DNA of 64,000 nucleotides from Halobacteriovoraceae bacterium (GCA_002713145.1 PAVS01000024.1:62001-126000); one strand, 5' to 3'. Shown: positions 9,110-18,130, counted from the first letter of the stretch. Notes: a model not told the origin generated them from the letters alone. Made by a program: numbers and translations.

Positions 9110-9452
9110 TCAAGATTTTAAATCACTCAATTTTTCTATGTTAGGAGCCCATTCTGATTTGGATGGGAATTTTAAATTCTCAGGGGATACGATTATTAAT
9201 TGTAATGTGAAAGGAACAATTCACATGCTCAATAATGCCAGTTTAACCCTTGAGCGTGAGTCAAGATTTGAAGGTGAACTCTACGCTCATGATATAGAGA
9301 TATTTGGTGAGTTCTCTGGATCAATCAATGCTTCTGGAAAAGTGGTCGTGAAGTCTTCAGGAAGCATTTCTGGGCAAGTGACCTCCAATCAACTCGTCAT
9401 CTCTCCAGGAGCTGTCGTGAATATTGAAGGTCAAACTAAATCTTATAAATAG
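9102..9452 (+). CDS. Bactofilin (polymer-forming cytoskeletal protein)
   Basis: A 116-residue protein built of short beta repeats: SGDTIINCNVKGTI, RFEGELYAHDIEIFGEFSG, and repeated Gly and Val at the helix turns (VVVKSSGSISGQV). It has the length and regular pattern of the bactofilin right-handed beta-helix. Bactofilins assemble into filaments or membrane patches without nucleotide and position wall enzymes. The gene overlaps the membrane protein by eight bases and is third in the Ldt operon, so a shape-determining module is likely. Its 3' end overlaps the convergent M16 gene by ten bases. Confidence 0.92.
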   Translation: MNNQDFKSLNFSMLGAHSDLDGNFKFSGDTIINCNVKGTIHMLNNASLTLERESRFEGELYAHDIEIFGEFSGSINASGKVVVKSSGSISGQVTSNQLVISPGAVVNIEGQTKSYK

Positions 9453-10810
9453 TCTTTATAATCCACCATTTTAACTTTATAACCATTTTCTTTAAGAGGT
9501 TTGATTAAGTCTTTACTTCCCAAAACAACAATCGTTTGTTTATTCCATGCAAAGATATCAGAGATCATCCCTTTTAAATCATCTACAGATACGTTATCTA
9601 TCTTATCTGAAAATTTATAAATATCCGCATAAGGAACATCGATATGATCCTTAAACATGAGTGTTTTTAAAAATTCAGAGGTCGACTCAAGCCCTAGAAG
9701 ATAATTTCCTTTGATATTTCTTTTCGCTAAAAGAAATCTATCTTTAGGAATTTCAGTACTTGATTTATTTATAATATCTTTAATAGCATCTAAAAGAGGG
9801 ATAAGCGTTTCATTTCTTGTAAAAGTGGATATACCAGCTCTTCCATATTTTTTCTGTCCTGCCGCATAGGCCATCGCTGAGTAAGTCAGCCCTCTTTCAA
9901 CTCTTAGGCCTTGAACTAATTGAGAAGTAAAACCACCCCCCATAAACTTAGCCGCGAACGATTGAAGTTCTCTATTTGCATCGACAACCTCATCAGTCAT
10001 CAATACCCTTCCCACTCGCACCTGAGCTTGATTGGATTGACCAACATCAACGAAAATCACTTCATCTGTAGGACTAAGTTTTTTGACAACAAGATATTCT
10101 GATTTTTTGTTCTTTTGGTCCCATTTGCATTTGTTTTGGATAATACTCTTTACCCCGAGGATTTCTTTCGGTCCTTTAAGATAAATCTTCTTACCAATTT
10201 TTTTATTATAGTCTTTGAGTCTCGCGGACAAATCTTTAGATGTAATATTCTCAAGGGTCGCTAAATCTCCACTGGTAGGTGTTTCATAACCAGTCCCTTT
10301 AAGGGATTCATAACGAAAAATATGACTTGCAAGTTCACTATGTTGAGTCACAATCGTTTGAATACTGCTCATAATCCTTTTTTTAACTTTAGCCAGTTCT
10401 TCCTGGGGAAAAGTGGCGTCATCAAATAAATGACAGATCATATTGAGGGTGGGAACATAATCTTTCACTAGACCACTCACTTGAAAAACAGAATGTTCGT
10501 GAGTTAAATAACCTAAATATCTTGCTCCATAAAACTCTAGTGAAGAAATAATTTGTTTTTGGGTGTAACGATTTGTCCCAGAGGTGAGCTGACTGAACAT
10601 GAGTTCCCCAGATCCTTTGAGTTTCTTTTCTTCTGTTAAAGAACCTTCATCAAAATAAACAAGCATTTCATAGGTGGGCAATGAGTTGTCTTCTAACCAG
10701 ACCACCTCTATCCCATTCCAATCAAAGGTTTGCACATGCTCATCTAAGTAATTGGCATAAGTGCTAGGTAACAAGAGACTTAGAAAATAAACTAGACTTA
10801 AATATTTCAT
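9443..10810 (-). CDS. M16 family peptidase homologue lacking the zinc motif
   Basis: A 455-residue secreted protein (signal peptide about 1-19). The M16 fold is recognisable, but the HxxEH site is replaced by GSGELMFSQL, so zinc cannot be bound. The C-terminal arginine/tyrosine-type region (VERGLTYSAMAYAAG) is typical of the substrate-binding M16 half. It lies three bases downstream of an M16 gene with an intact site. Such active/inactive pairs are known to form heterodimers, as in mitochondrial processing peptidase, so this is probably the non-catalytic partner. AAAGG, formed by the last codons of the upstream gene, serves as ribosome site. Confidence 0.88.
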   Translation of the reverse strand: MKYLSLVYFLSLLLPSTYANYLDEHVQTFDWNGIEVVWLEDNSLPTYEMLVYFDEGSLTEEKKLKGSGELMFSQLTSGTNRYTQKQIISSLEFYGARYLGYLTHEHSVFQVSGLVKDYVPTLNMICHLFDDATFPQEELAKVKKRIMSSIQTIVTQHSELASHIFRYESLKGTGYETPTSGDLATLENITSKDLSARLKDYNKKIGKKIYLKGPKEILGVKSIIQNKCKWDQKNKKSEYLVVKKLSPTDEVIFVDVGQSNQAQVRVGRVLMTDEVVDANRELQSFAAKFMGGGFTSQLVQGLRVERGLTYSAMAYAAGQKKYGRAGISTFTRNETLIPLLDAIKDIINKSSTEIPKDRFLLAKRNIKGNYLLGLESTSEFLKTLMFKDHIDVPYADIYKFSDKIDNVSVDDLKGMISDIFAWNKQTIVVLGSKDLIKPLKENGYKVKMVDYKDYL

Positions 10811-10813
10811 AAA

Positions 10814-12187
10814 TTAACCTTTATTTTTATTCCAAATTGTAAATGTGTGAGGAGTTGCATTTTTAATGTATTCTTGACATGCCTTCTGCACTTCCTCAAC
10901 AGTTATAGCTTCATAGATATCCATTTCTTTTTTGTAATGATTATAGTCACCAAAGAAAAACTCACGGTCACCTAGATATTTAGCTACCGCATCATTCGTA
11001 TCCAGTCCCATAATAGTATCAGTAAGAAATTGATTTTTTACTTTTTGGATAGATCTCTCGTTAATAGCGTGGAGACAAGATTTGTTGAGAGCCGTTTTGA
11101 TATGACTTAAAGTCTGGTCAAGAGGTTGTTTTTGCAATAACTCTCCCCCAACAAAAAAGACACCACTATTTTGTAAGGTGTAATTCGAAGCATACACCTG
11201 ACTTAAGATAGGCTTTTTATTAGTAACGAAATTTTGGAAAAGATACGACGAAGCTCCTCCCCCCAATACACCGGAGAGGATATCTAGAATATAGCCATCC
11301 TTATTCGTGATGGGGACTCCCTTATAACCAAGAATAAAACTTGGATTTGGGCTTTGCCCTTTGAGATCAAATCTTTTTCCAAATTTTTGTTTGAATTCAA
11401 ATCCACCTTGTTTTTCTATATGAGATTTTTTCTGTTCTGCTAGATTTTTAACCGCAGGTATTTTTCCGAATCGATTTTTAATTTCACTATAAACATCATC
11501 TTTATCAATATCTCCGACAATAACAATGATAGCGTTGTTGGGTGCATAGTATTGTTTGAAGTATCTTTGCACCTCTTCACGAGAAATTGTTTTAAGATCT
11601 TCCACCTCACCTATAACAGAGTTACCATAGGGCGTCCCCTTAAAGGTCTCTTGCATCATCTTTAAAAAAATCGCCCCTCTATCAGAATTTTCATAGCGCA
11701 TTTTACGTTCTTCAAGCACAACATTTCTCTCTTTCTCAAAAGACTGGGGTGCCAGCAGAAGATTTTGCATTCTATCTGCTTCTAAATCGATAATCGTATT
11801 TATATGTTCACTAGGAAGACTTTCATAATAAACGGTATTGTCATGGGTGGTATAGGCGTTATTTCTTCCCCCATTTCCTTCAACTAATTTATCAAACTCA
11901 TTTTCCCCATATTTTTTAGCTCCTTTAAACATCATATGTTCCAGCAAGTGAGAAGAGCCGGTGACCCCAGGGGTTTCAAACTTCCCCCCCACTTTATAGT
12001 AAGCAACAAAAGTAAAAATGGGTAACTTGTGGTCTTCCACCATGAGAAGTGTAAGGCCATTATCCAGGACTTTTTTGGTCACATCAAAATCAATTTCCAT
12101 ATCTTTAGCGGATTTGGACTTTGACGTGAGTTGAGCGCAGGCCACAAGGGCACAGCAAAATGTCATCAGCAACAGTCGGTTTAACAT
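10814..12187 (-). CDS. M16 family zinc peptidase, lipoprotein
   Basis: Insulinase/processing-peptidase family. It has the inverted zinc motif HLLEH (H80, E83, H84) and the distal Glu in LEADRMQNL, followed by a second M16 domain. The N-terminus has a lipobox (ALVAC, Cys17), so it is anchored to a membrane facing the periplasm or outside. The start at 12187 is preferred to 12214 because AAGGAG stands six bases upstream and the lipoprotein signal begins there. It is translated with the inactive partner three bases downstream. The likely role is periplasmic peptide degradation or processing; the substrate is unknown. Confidence 0.92.
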   Translation of the reverse strand: MLNRLLLMTFCCALVACAQLTSKSKSAKDMEIDFDVTKKVLDNGLTLLMVEDHKLPIFTFVAYYKVGGKFETPGVTGSSHLLEHMMFKGAKKYGENEFDKLVEGNGGRNNAYTTHDNTVYYESLPSEHINTIIDLEADRMQNLLLAPQSFEKERNVVLEERKMRYENSDRGAIFLKMMQETFKGTPYGNSVIGEVEDLKTISREEVQRYFKQYYAPNNAIIVIVGDIDKDDVYSEIKNRFGKIPAVKNLAEQKKSHIEKQGGFEFKQKFGKRFDLKGQSPNPSFILGYKGVPITNKDGYILDILSGVLGGGASSYLFQNFVTNKKPILSQVYASNYTLQNSGVFFVGGELLQKQPLDQTLSHIKTALNKSCLHAINERSIQKVKNQFLTDTIMGLDTNDAVAKYLGDREFFFGDYNHYKKEMDIYEAITVEEVQKACQEYIKNATPHTFTIWNKNKG

Positions 12188-12395
12188 AGGTAACTCCTTA
12201 TAAATATTTAGCAATTATACTAAAAATTTAGCTTTTTCCCCATAGGGGAAGTTTTATTAGGTGCGTGGCAATAAGAGTTCGGTCAATTCTAATATATTTT
12301 TTATCTAATTGACTAAAATGGTGGAGATAAGTGGCTTTTTCTAGTATAAATGCAACCAATTTTAACATTATTATTACTTATTAAGTGAGGCCATT

Positions 12396-13514
12396 ATGAA
12401 AATTGCTGTCCCTAAAGAGATCAAAAACAACGAAAACCGTATTGGGTTAGTACCTGCCGGTGTAAAACAATTAGTCCAAGACGGACACGAACTTTTTGTT
12501 CAAAAAGGTGGAGGACTTGGGATTGGAATTTCCGATCAAGAGTATATTGACGCTGGTGCCACCATCCTTGATACACTTGAAGATTGTTTTGCAACTGGAG
12601 AGATGATTATCAAAGTAAAAGAGCCTCAACCAGAAGAGATTGCTCTGTTAAAGCCTCACCATATTCTCTACACTTATTTGCACCTTGCTGCTGATAAAGA
12701 ACTTACTGAAGGTCTTATGAAATCTGGGTCTACTTGTATAGCTTATGAAACCATTCAATACCCTGATGGATCACTTCCTCTTCTCGTTCCCATGTCTGAA
12801 GTTGCAGGAAGAATGGCGACTCAAGTAGGAACCATGTGTCTACAAAAAGACAAAGGTGGAAAAGGTGTCCTTCTTGGTGGTGTGCCAGGGGTAAAAAGAG
12901 CAAAAGTAACCGTTATAGGTTGTGGAATCGCAGGAACAAATGCCACCAAAATGGCCATGGGTCTAGGAGCAGATGTCACTTGTATTGATCTCAACACCAA
13001 GCGCCTCGCTGAGATGGATGATCTATTTGATAACAGAATCACAACTCTCTACTCAAATGCTATGAATATTGAAGAGGCCGTCATCAATTCTGACCTCGTT
13101 ATTGGAGCTGTTCTAGTGGCCGGGGCGAAAGCGCCTAAGCTTGTGACCAGAGAGATGATCTCTAAAATGGAGCCAGGCTCTGTTGTTGTTGATATCGCTG
13201 TTGACCAAGGTGGTTGTATCGAAACTTGTAAGCCAACCACTCACCAAAACCCAACCTTTGAAGTTGATGGTGTTATTCACTACTGTGTGGCCAATATGCC
13301 AGGTGCGGTTCCAAGAACTTCGACTTATGCGCTGACTAATGTGACTCTTAAATACGCAAGAATGATTGCCAAAAACGGAGTTGAAAAGTCAATTATGCAA
13401 GACGAGCCACTTCGCTATGGAGTCAATATATATAAAGGACAACTGGTTTATAAACAAGTTGCCCAAGACTTAAGCCTTCCTTTTACAGAATTACAACCAG
13501 AAAAATATCTCTAA
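12396..13514 (+). CDS. ald: Alanine dehydrogenase
   Basis: NAD-dependent interconversion of L-alanine and pyruvate plus ammonia. The 372-residue length and all blocks fit: start MKIAVPKEIK, ENRIGLVPAG, the dinucleotide motif VIGCGIAGTNATKMA, acidic CIDLN after the second strand, and MPGAVPRTSTYALTN at the C-terminus. It stands alone with 180 bases of upstream sequence and a GAGG ribosome site. In an organism living on prey or peptides it would channel alanine into pyruvate and release ammonia for the glutamine synthetase seen later in the window. Confidence 0.97.
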   Translation: MKIAVPKEIKNNENRIGLVPAGVKQLVQDGHELFVQKGGGLGIGISDQEYIDAGATILDTLEDCFATGEMIIKVKEPQPEEIALLKPHHILYTYLHLAADKELTEGLMKSGSTCIAYETIQYPDGSLPLLVPMSEVAGRMATQVGTMCLQKDKGGKGVLLGGVPGVKRAKVTVIGCGIAGTNATKMAMGLGADVTCIDLNTKRLAEMDDLFDNRITTLYSNAMNIEEAVINSDLVIGAVLVAGAKAPKLVTREMISKMEPGSVVVDIAVDQGGCIETCKPTTHQNPTFEVDGVIHYCVANMPGAVPRTSTYALTNVTLKYARMIAKNGVEKSIMQDEPLRYGVNIYKGQLVYKQVAQDLSLPFTELQPEKYL

Positions 13515-13552
13515 ATAGTGGGAATTGCTCCCCGTTATGGTAATATATTACT

Positions 13553-14023
13553 ATGACGGGGAACCCTACACTCGACAAAATTCTCTTACTTATTAATGGT
13601 GCTATCGTTGCTGCTGCAACAGCTCTCGTTATTTATTCCCACATGGGAATAAAAGCCCCTCCTATCAATGAGGGGGCAGAGTTTGGAAGTGCTATTGAAA
13701 GCTCTATGGATGAATTCCAAAAAGTTCCTCTTTCAATGGAAGAGATTGTGGTTAATCTTTATTCGAGAGAAGCTCGTTTAAGATTTTTAGATACTAAAAT
13801 GGATATTGAACTTTTTAAAGAATCTGACCGTGATTTTGTGACAAGCCTTAAACCAATTATAAATGATGCTCTTATTGATATTGCGGGAAATATGAAACCC
13901 AGTGAAGTGAATTCAGTGACAGGAAGAATTTTACTTGAGACCAGAATAAAAGAGCGTGTTAATAAACACGCTCGTCGTCCAGTTATAAAAAAGATTTATT
14001 TCAGTAAATTTATTGTTCAGTAG
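13553..14023 (+). CDS. FliL-like flagellar basal-body-associated protein
   Basis: A 156-residue protein with one membrane segment (about 8-27), a short linker and a periplasmic domain with features of FliL: VNLYSREARLRFLDTKMDIEL, a central IINDALIDIAGN block and a C-terminal KIYFSKFIVQ strand. FliL binds the stator and affects motor torque. It is not beside other flagellar genes, so it may be an extra FliL or serve another stator. No Shine-Dalgarno is seen before the ATG; a TAATAT box lies six bases upstream, suggesting a leaderless message. The 3' end overlaps the convergent small gene by 14 bases. Confidence 0.8.
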   Translation: MTGNPTLDKILLLINGAIVAAATALVIYSHMGIKAPPINEGAEFGSAIESSMDEFQKVPLSMEEIVVNLYSREARLRFLDTKMDIELFKESDRDFVTSLKPIINDALIDIAGNMKPSEVNSVTGRILLETRIKERVNKHARRPVIKKIYFSKFIVQ

Positions 14024-14198
14024 AACCAGCAGAAGATCTTCTTTCCTCATGCTCGATGCGCTCAAAATTATTGCTGTCGTCTGGAAGCTCATTAAGATAC
14101 TTATCTACATCACTTTTGGTCACTTTACCTTCAGCGATAAGTCTATCTACAACTCTTACATCCATTTTTTTATCATTCAAAGCGTTCGCTAGTTTCAT
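14010..14198 (-). CDS. Small conserved-looking hypothetical protein
   Basis: A 62-residue charged protein (MKLANALNDKKMDVRVVDRL start). It has a good AGAGG ribosome site six bases before the ATG and fills the gap between the fliL-like and rhomboid-like genes, which supports real coding. The sequence looks helical with a helix-turn-helix feel (VVDRLIAEGKVTKSDVDKYL) and an acidic/basic disordered tail. No family recognised. It is probably cytosolic. Confidence 0.6.
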   Translation of the reverse strand: MKLANALNDKKMDVRVVDRLIAEGKVTKSDVDKYLNELPDDSNNFERIEHEERRSSAGSTEQ

Positions 14199-14267
14199 AT
14201 GGTCCTCTTTGCATTTTAAATCAATTAATGAGATTTGATATCACATCATGTCGAAAATTGTAAAGTC

Positions 14268-15011
14268 TTACTGCCAATACTTTGGATTATTTGGGTCCGG
14301 TTTTTTAGGGGTCTTAGGGGCTTCTTCTTCATCTTTAACAATTTTGAGTTTTTGACGCATCTTGTTTCGATGATGTTCCTCTTTGAGAGCGCTTAACGTC
14401 ACTCCCCTTGCCTGCAAGGACTTCATCTTTAAGAAAAGAAAGCCAAATAGCATTGAGGCGAGATGGGCCCAAGCAGCATTGCCATTAGCCGAAAACATCC
14501 CCATATAGATTTCAATAGCCGCTAGAAGCATACAAAAGTACTTAGCTTTCATAGGGAAGATAAGCATAAAGAGTAAAGTTCGCTCGCTGTAAATGATGGC
14601 GTAGGCCACAAATAAAGCCAAGTTTACCCCAGTCATCCCATTGAGAATCCCACCTATTCCCACAGTAGAAGCGAGTAACAGGTAACAAGCAGCTCCAGCC
14701 ACCACTGCGACGGCCAAGAATTTAGCGTAAAATTTTGTGCCCCAACGTTGTTCTAACTCACTTCCTATAAACCATAAAATAAGAGAGTTAAATATGACTT
14801 GCATGAGCCCACGGTCAATCAGTGGGTAGGTCACAACTTGAAACACCGCTAGATTTTTTACACCTGCGAGCGAGAGTCCAAAGAGGTTCAGTAAATTAAT
14901 TCCCCCACCTTGAACCATCAAACTATTCAGAATAAAAGCAACAACGTAGACACCAATTAAAATCTTATTGAATTTTGATAGTTGAGGAACATGAATTTGA
15001 GGTTGTTGCAT
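14268..15011 (-). CDS. Rhomboid-fold membrane protein with Thr in place of catalytic Ser
   Basis: A 247-residue protein with about six membrane helices. The rhomboid landmarks are present: FNSLILWFIGSELEQRWG (TM2 and L1-like, N75) and a TM6 His (WAHLASMLFGF, H183). The nucleophile motif GxSG reads GMTG with Thr127, and the helix-2 His before FN is Gln71. It may be a pseudoprotease or a rare threonine enzyme. The C-terminal 55 residues are soluble and charged. It shares one base with the stop codon of the epimerase gene upstream, so the two are co-transcribed. The iRhom/derlin comparison (binding without cleavage) is an inference. Confidence 0.8.
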   Translation of the reverse strand: MQQPQIHVPQLSKFNKILIGVYVVAFILNSLMVQGGGINLLNLFGLSLAGVKNLAVFQVVTYPLIDRGLMQVIFNSLILWFIGSELEQRWGTKFYAKFLAVAVVAGAACYLLLASTVGIGGILNGMTGVNLALFVAYAIIYSERTLLFMLIFPMKAKYFCMLLAAIEIYMGMFSANGNAAWAHLASMLFGFLFLKMKSLQARGVTLSALKEEHHRNKMRQKLKIVKDEEEAPKTPKKPDPNNPKYWQ

Positions 15012-15439
15012 TATTTTTTCTCCTCAAGTTTTTGAGAAATTTCCACTAAAACACCATTCATTGATTTAGGATGAATAAAATTAACTAAACAATTTCCAGC
15101 TCCAATAAAGGGCTTTTCGTAGATGAGTTTCATACCAGATGCTTCTAGCTCTTTTTGCTTTTTCTCCACATCCTTAACTCTAAAGCAGAGATGATGAATT
15201 CCCCCACCCTTGGTGTCTAAAAATTTCGCTATGGCACCTTCTGAGCTTATGGGTTCAAGTAATTCGATATGAGCATTTTCATCAATGGCCCCAAAAGCGG
15301 TTTTTACTTGTTGCGACTCAACAATCTCTCTTTTATCTTCAAAATTTATTCCGAGTGCTTCATAGAGTTTTACAGAGCTTTCAATATCAGCAGTGGCCAC
15401 GGCAATATGATCAAGAACACAGTCTTCCAAATGTTTCAT
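15011..15439 (-). CDS. mce: Methylmalonyl-CoA epimerase
   Basis: A VOC-fold enzyme of 142 residues that interconverts the 2R and 2S forms of methylmalonyl-CoA in propionate and branched-chain amino-acid catabolism. Diagnostic segments are LDHIAVATADIESSVKLYE at the start, IELLEPIS, GGGIHHLCFRV and GVLVEIS; the metal ligands H, E, H and E fall in these blocks. No methylmalonyl-CoA mutase gene is in the window. It is coupled to the rhomboid-like gene downstream by a one-base overlap, a link without obvious biochemical sense. Confidence 0.93.
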   Translation of the reverse strand: MKHLEDCVLDHIAVATADIESSVKLYEALGINFEDKREIVESQQVKTAFGAIDENAHIELLEPISSEGAIAKFLDTKGGGIHHLCFRVKDVEKKQKELEASGMKLIYEKPFIGAGNCLVNFIHPKSMNGVLVEISQKLEEKK

Positions 15440-15499
15440 CGCTTCTCCTTAAAGTTAATCTATCATAAGCCAAACTTTAAAAGGAATAAACCCAGAATT

Positions 15500-17446
15500 T
15501 TAGAAAGTACAGAGGTCAGGATCGTTTGCGCACTCTACCAATTGATCAAAGCTAATAGCATTAGCACAACGGTTAGGATCGTTTTCGTCGAAGGTTGGTA
15601 TAGAAGGCTGACTTGGTGGCACACAAATCCCCTCACTCAATCCATCAGTAGAAGTACAATCCCCATACACTTCTGCGGTGACGTGTCTAAGGGCACAAGT
15701 TCTATTACCCAAGTTATCAAATCCAGTATCCACAATTGCGTATGTGGTCACAGGATGTTTTTGACACCACTCTTTTGCCACACAGGTTTGACCACTTGGC
15801 TTTGAGCAATATGAAGGATTCTCCGAAATAGTATCGTGAGGTGCACATCTTCCATTAATTTTATTACAGCATAAAGAGGCACATTGGTAATCTGATGTAC
15901 AAGCTTCTCCAGTAACTTGATTACCAAAGCTTGGTAGATCTTCGATACATTGATTAACAAGTGACTTACTCCAGCAATGTTTATTAATACAACACTCGTC
16001 GGATCCACATTGATTAGACGATGAACACTGTTGAAAACTAGAGAGGAGAACATTATCTCCATTGGTATCAAGAATGGCCTCTTTAACTAATTGGAGTTTG
16101 ACTTCTTTGGTGATATCAATGGTTGTTTCAACTCCCGTATCATCATCAGTCGTCACAACTTCAATAGTCGCAGTAACGTTGCATGATCCAATATGCTCAC
16201 CAGTAATATCATGAACGGTAGTCGCTCTCTCATTACAACCATCCATCCACTCACTGGTTCCATTCGTACTCATTGTAAAAGAAGTCTTTTCATCATCTGG
16301 AAGTGCACTTCCTAAATATTCAGTTCCTCCCAAAAGATTAAACTTGGTGTAGAGAGGAAAAAGATTTGATTTATATCCAAAGTCTAGTTCGTCTTCGTCC
16401 ACGAGACCATCTACATCATCATCCCAGACTCCTTGAAATACACCGAACTGCCCTTTGATCGCCTCTTCCTCGACTTCCCAGTTTCCGGTATTTAAGGAGC
16501 GATAAGGACCTTCATAATGATAAACTGTACCATCAATAGTATTGCTACTGCCAAAGGTTCCAAAGGAATAAGTTCCATCATAAGTATAGAAATTTGTATA
16601 AAGCAGTGGGTTGTCTGGAAGACAACGAGATAATTTTATAGAATGAGTGTCATCATCAAGGCCTAGCGACCCACTTTGAATTTGGGGCTCACTTGGGATG
16701 ATAGGTAAATCCGGATTTGCGCCTCGATCTTCCACAAGCCCTTTATCAACAATTTTAGCGTAAGCGTATTTACAAATATCATCTGAATCCTTACATCGCT
16801 CAGTGAGGCTTCCGGTAAAAGTGGGATCATTTTTTAATTTAAGTCCACGACAAAAAAGTTTATCATCTCTATTACTCGCGACAGGTTCATTAAGTGCCGA
16901 TGGATCAGAACCACTGCCATCGAAGTCGTAAGTATTATAATCAAAAAGATCATAGAGAAGTTGAATATCACTGAAGGGCTTGGAGCGCAGATCCATCACC
17001 AGCACCTGAGTGTTTGTTTGAGGTGTAAGTCCTGCCCCTGTACTCACCGTCGCTGGTATTTCAATGGGAAGTGAATTGAGTCCAAAGTTAAACCTGACTT
17101 TCACATTCTTTGAAGCCAAGGTTGAAATATTTATTCCCGCTAAATAAAGAAGGCCGTTATAGTTTTTTGGAATGGTAAGTTTTCTTTTATAGTCACCTGC
17201 ATCTGAGTCATCATCTACTTTCGGCTCAATCAAATGCCTCACCTCGACTTTAGCGATAATCTCTCCCTCATCAGAGCCAACTCCATCGTCATTATCAGCC
17301 ACCCCATCTCCACCATTATCACCAGCCCCTTTGTTATCACTGCCAATAGCATCGGTTTCGGAACTGACCCGCGCACCTTGTTCAGCTTCTATACAAGCTG
17401 TTAAGATGAAAATAAGTAATATGAATATTGAAATTTTTCCCTTCAT
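15500..17446 (-). CDS. Large Cys-rich lipoprotein
   Basis: A 648-residue protein with lipobox LTAC and an acidic Asp/Gly-rich linker (about 20-60) after the lipid anchor, so it is surface or periplasmic. The middle is beta-rich with aspartate loops (DDDVDGLVDEDELDFG) that could bind calcium. The last 190 residues hold closely spaced cysteines (CGSDECCINKHC, CASLCCNKINGRC), two tandem knot-like modules resembling colipase/dickkopf patterns, which must be disulfide bonded. No known family assigned. AGGA stands seven bases before the ATG. Such modules suit binding to other surfaces, but no function can be claimed. Confidence 0.8.
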   Translation of the reverse strand: MKGKISIFILLIFILTACIEAEQGARVSSETDAIGSDNKGAGDNGGDGVADNDDGVGSDEGEIIAKVEVRHLIEPKVDDDSDAGDYKRKLTIPKNYNGLLYLAGINISTLASKNVKVRFNFGLNSLPIEIPATVSTGAGLTPQTNTQVLVMDLRSKPFSDIQLLYDLFDYNTYDFDGSGSDPSALNEPVASNRDDKLFCRGLKLKNDPTFTGSLTERCKDSDDICKYAYAKIVDKGLVEDRGANPDLPIIPSEPQIQSGSLGLDDDTHSIKLSRCLPDNPLLYTNFYTYDGTYSFGTFGSSNTIDGTVYHYEGPYRSLNTGNWEVEEEAIKGQFGVFQGVWDDDVDGLVDEDELDFGYKSNLFPLYTKFNLLGGTEYLGSALPDDEKTSFTMSTNGTSEWMDGCNERATTVHDITGEHIGSCNVTATIEVVTTDDDTGVETTIDITKEVKLQLVKEAILDTNGDNVLLSSFQQCSSSNQCGSDECCINKHCWSKSLVNQCIEDLPSFGNQVTGEACTSDYQCASLCCNKINGRCAPHDTISENPSYCSKPSGQTCVAKEWCQKHPVTTYAIVDTGFDNLGNRTCALRHVTAEVYGDCTSTDGLSEGICVPPSQPSIPTFDENDPNRCANAISFDQLVECANDPDLCTF

Positions 17447-17602
17447 AATAATCCTAACTACTTATCGGCAGGAGCTGCAGCATAATTAAAATTATATGTG
17501 AGAAAATGAATCTCATTTAAAATTAAGCCTAAGTGTCTGGAATTACATAGTGAGTTTTAGGTCTTGAGGGTTCATCTGCCTCAGAAATAAGCTAGTCCAA
17601 GC

Positions 17603-18130
17603 TCAGAAACGCTCGAAAGTTTTTTTAACTTTATTTTTACGCACACCAGGGACAGAGAATAATCTATTGTGGAAACTGATAAAAATTCCAGGCGCGACTA
17701 GCTGAGCGCATATGAGTGCTTCCGTGACGTTTTGAAGGGCGTCACTATCCTCAAAGCCCAAGGGCTTCATGGCACCAGTAAAAATAATCGGAGCCTTTGG
17801 ATTCTGAATGAGCTTTGAGGCCATTTCTGCAGTTTCTTGCATGGTATCGGTCCCATGTAAAATGACAATGGGATCATCTTCTAAACTATGCAGTTCCATA
17901 ATGCGGTCACAAATCAATTGCCGATCAGATTCATTCATATCCAAGGAATCTTTGGCCAACACAGAGGAAATAATCACTTCGGTATAAGGCAGCCTGAGTT
18001 TTTCATTTATCTTTTTTTTGATCACAGTCTCGCGATTAAAAAGAGTTCCATCAGATTCATCATAGGTCTTCTCGATGGTTCCCCCTGTGGTGATAATTTG
18101 AATACGTTTCCATTTGTTTAAATCATTCAT
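17603..18130 (-). CDS. Short asparaginase-domain protein
   Basis: A 175-residue protein covering only the N-terminal domain of L-asparaginase/glutaminase: first catalytic Thr in TTGGTIEKTYD, the second Thr-Asp in LHGTDTM, and Lys in FTGAMKP. Full asparaginases have about 330 residues and complete the active site with the C-terminal domain of a neighbour. The frame ends cleanly at a stop with no downstream remnant, and similar short proteins exist as a family, so I treat it as natural rather than truncated. Activity is uncertain. No Shine-Dalgarno is clear before the ATG. Confidence 0.85.
   Translation of the reverse strand: MNDLNKWKRIQIITTGGTIEKTYDESDGTLFNRETVIKKKINEKLRLPYTEVIISSVLAKDSLDMNESDRQLICDRIMELHSLEDDPIVILHGTDTMQETAEMASKLIQNPKAPIIFTGAMKPLGFEDSDALQNVTEALICAQLVAPGIFISFHNRLFSVPGVRKNKVKKTFERF

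Noticed and set aside
15269..15805. 178-codon plus-strand frame across mce and the Cys-rich lipoprotein
   Set aside because: It crosses two well-supported minus-strand genes and has no ribosome site or family features.
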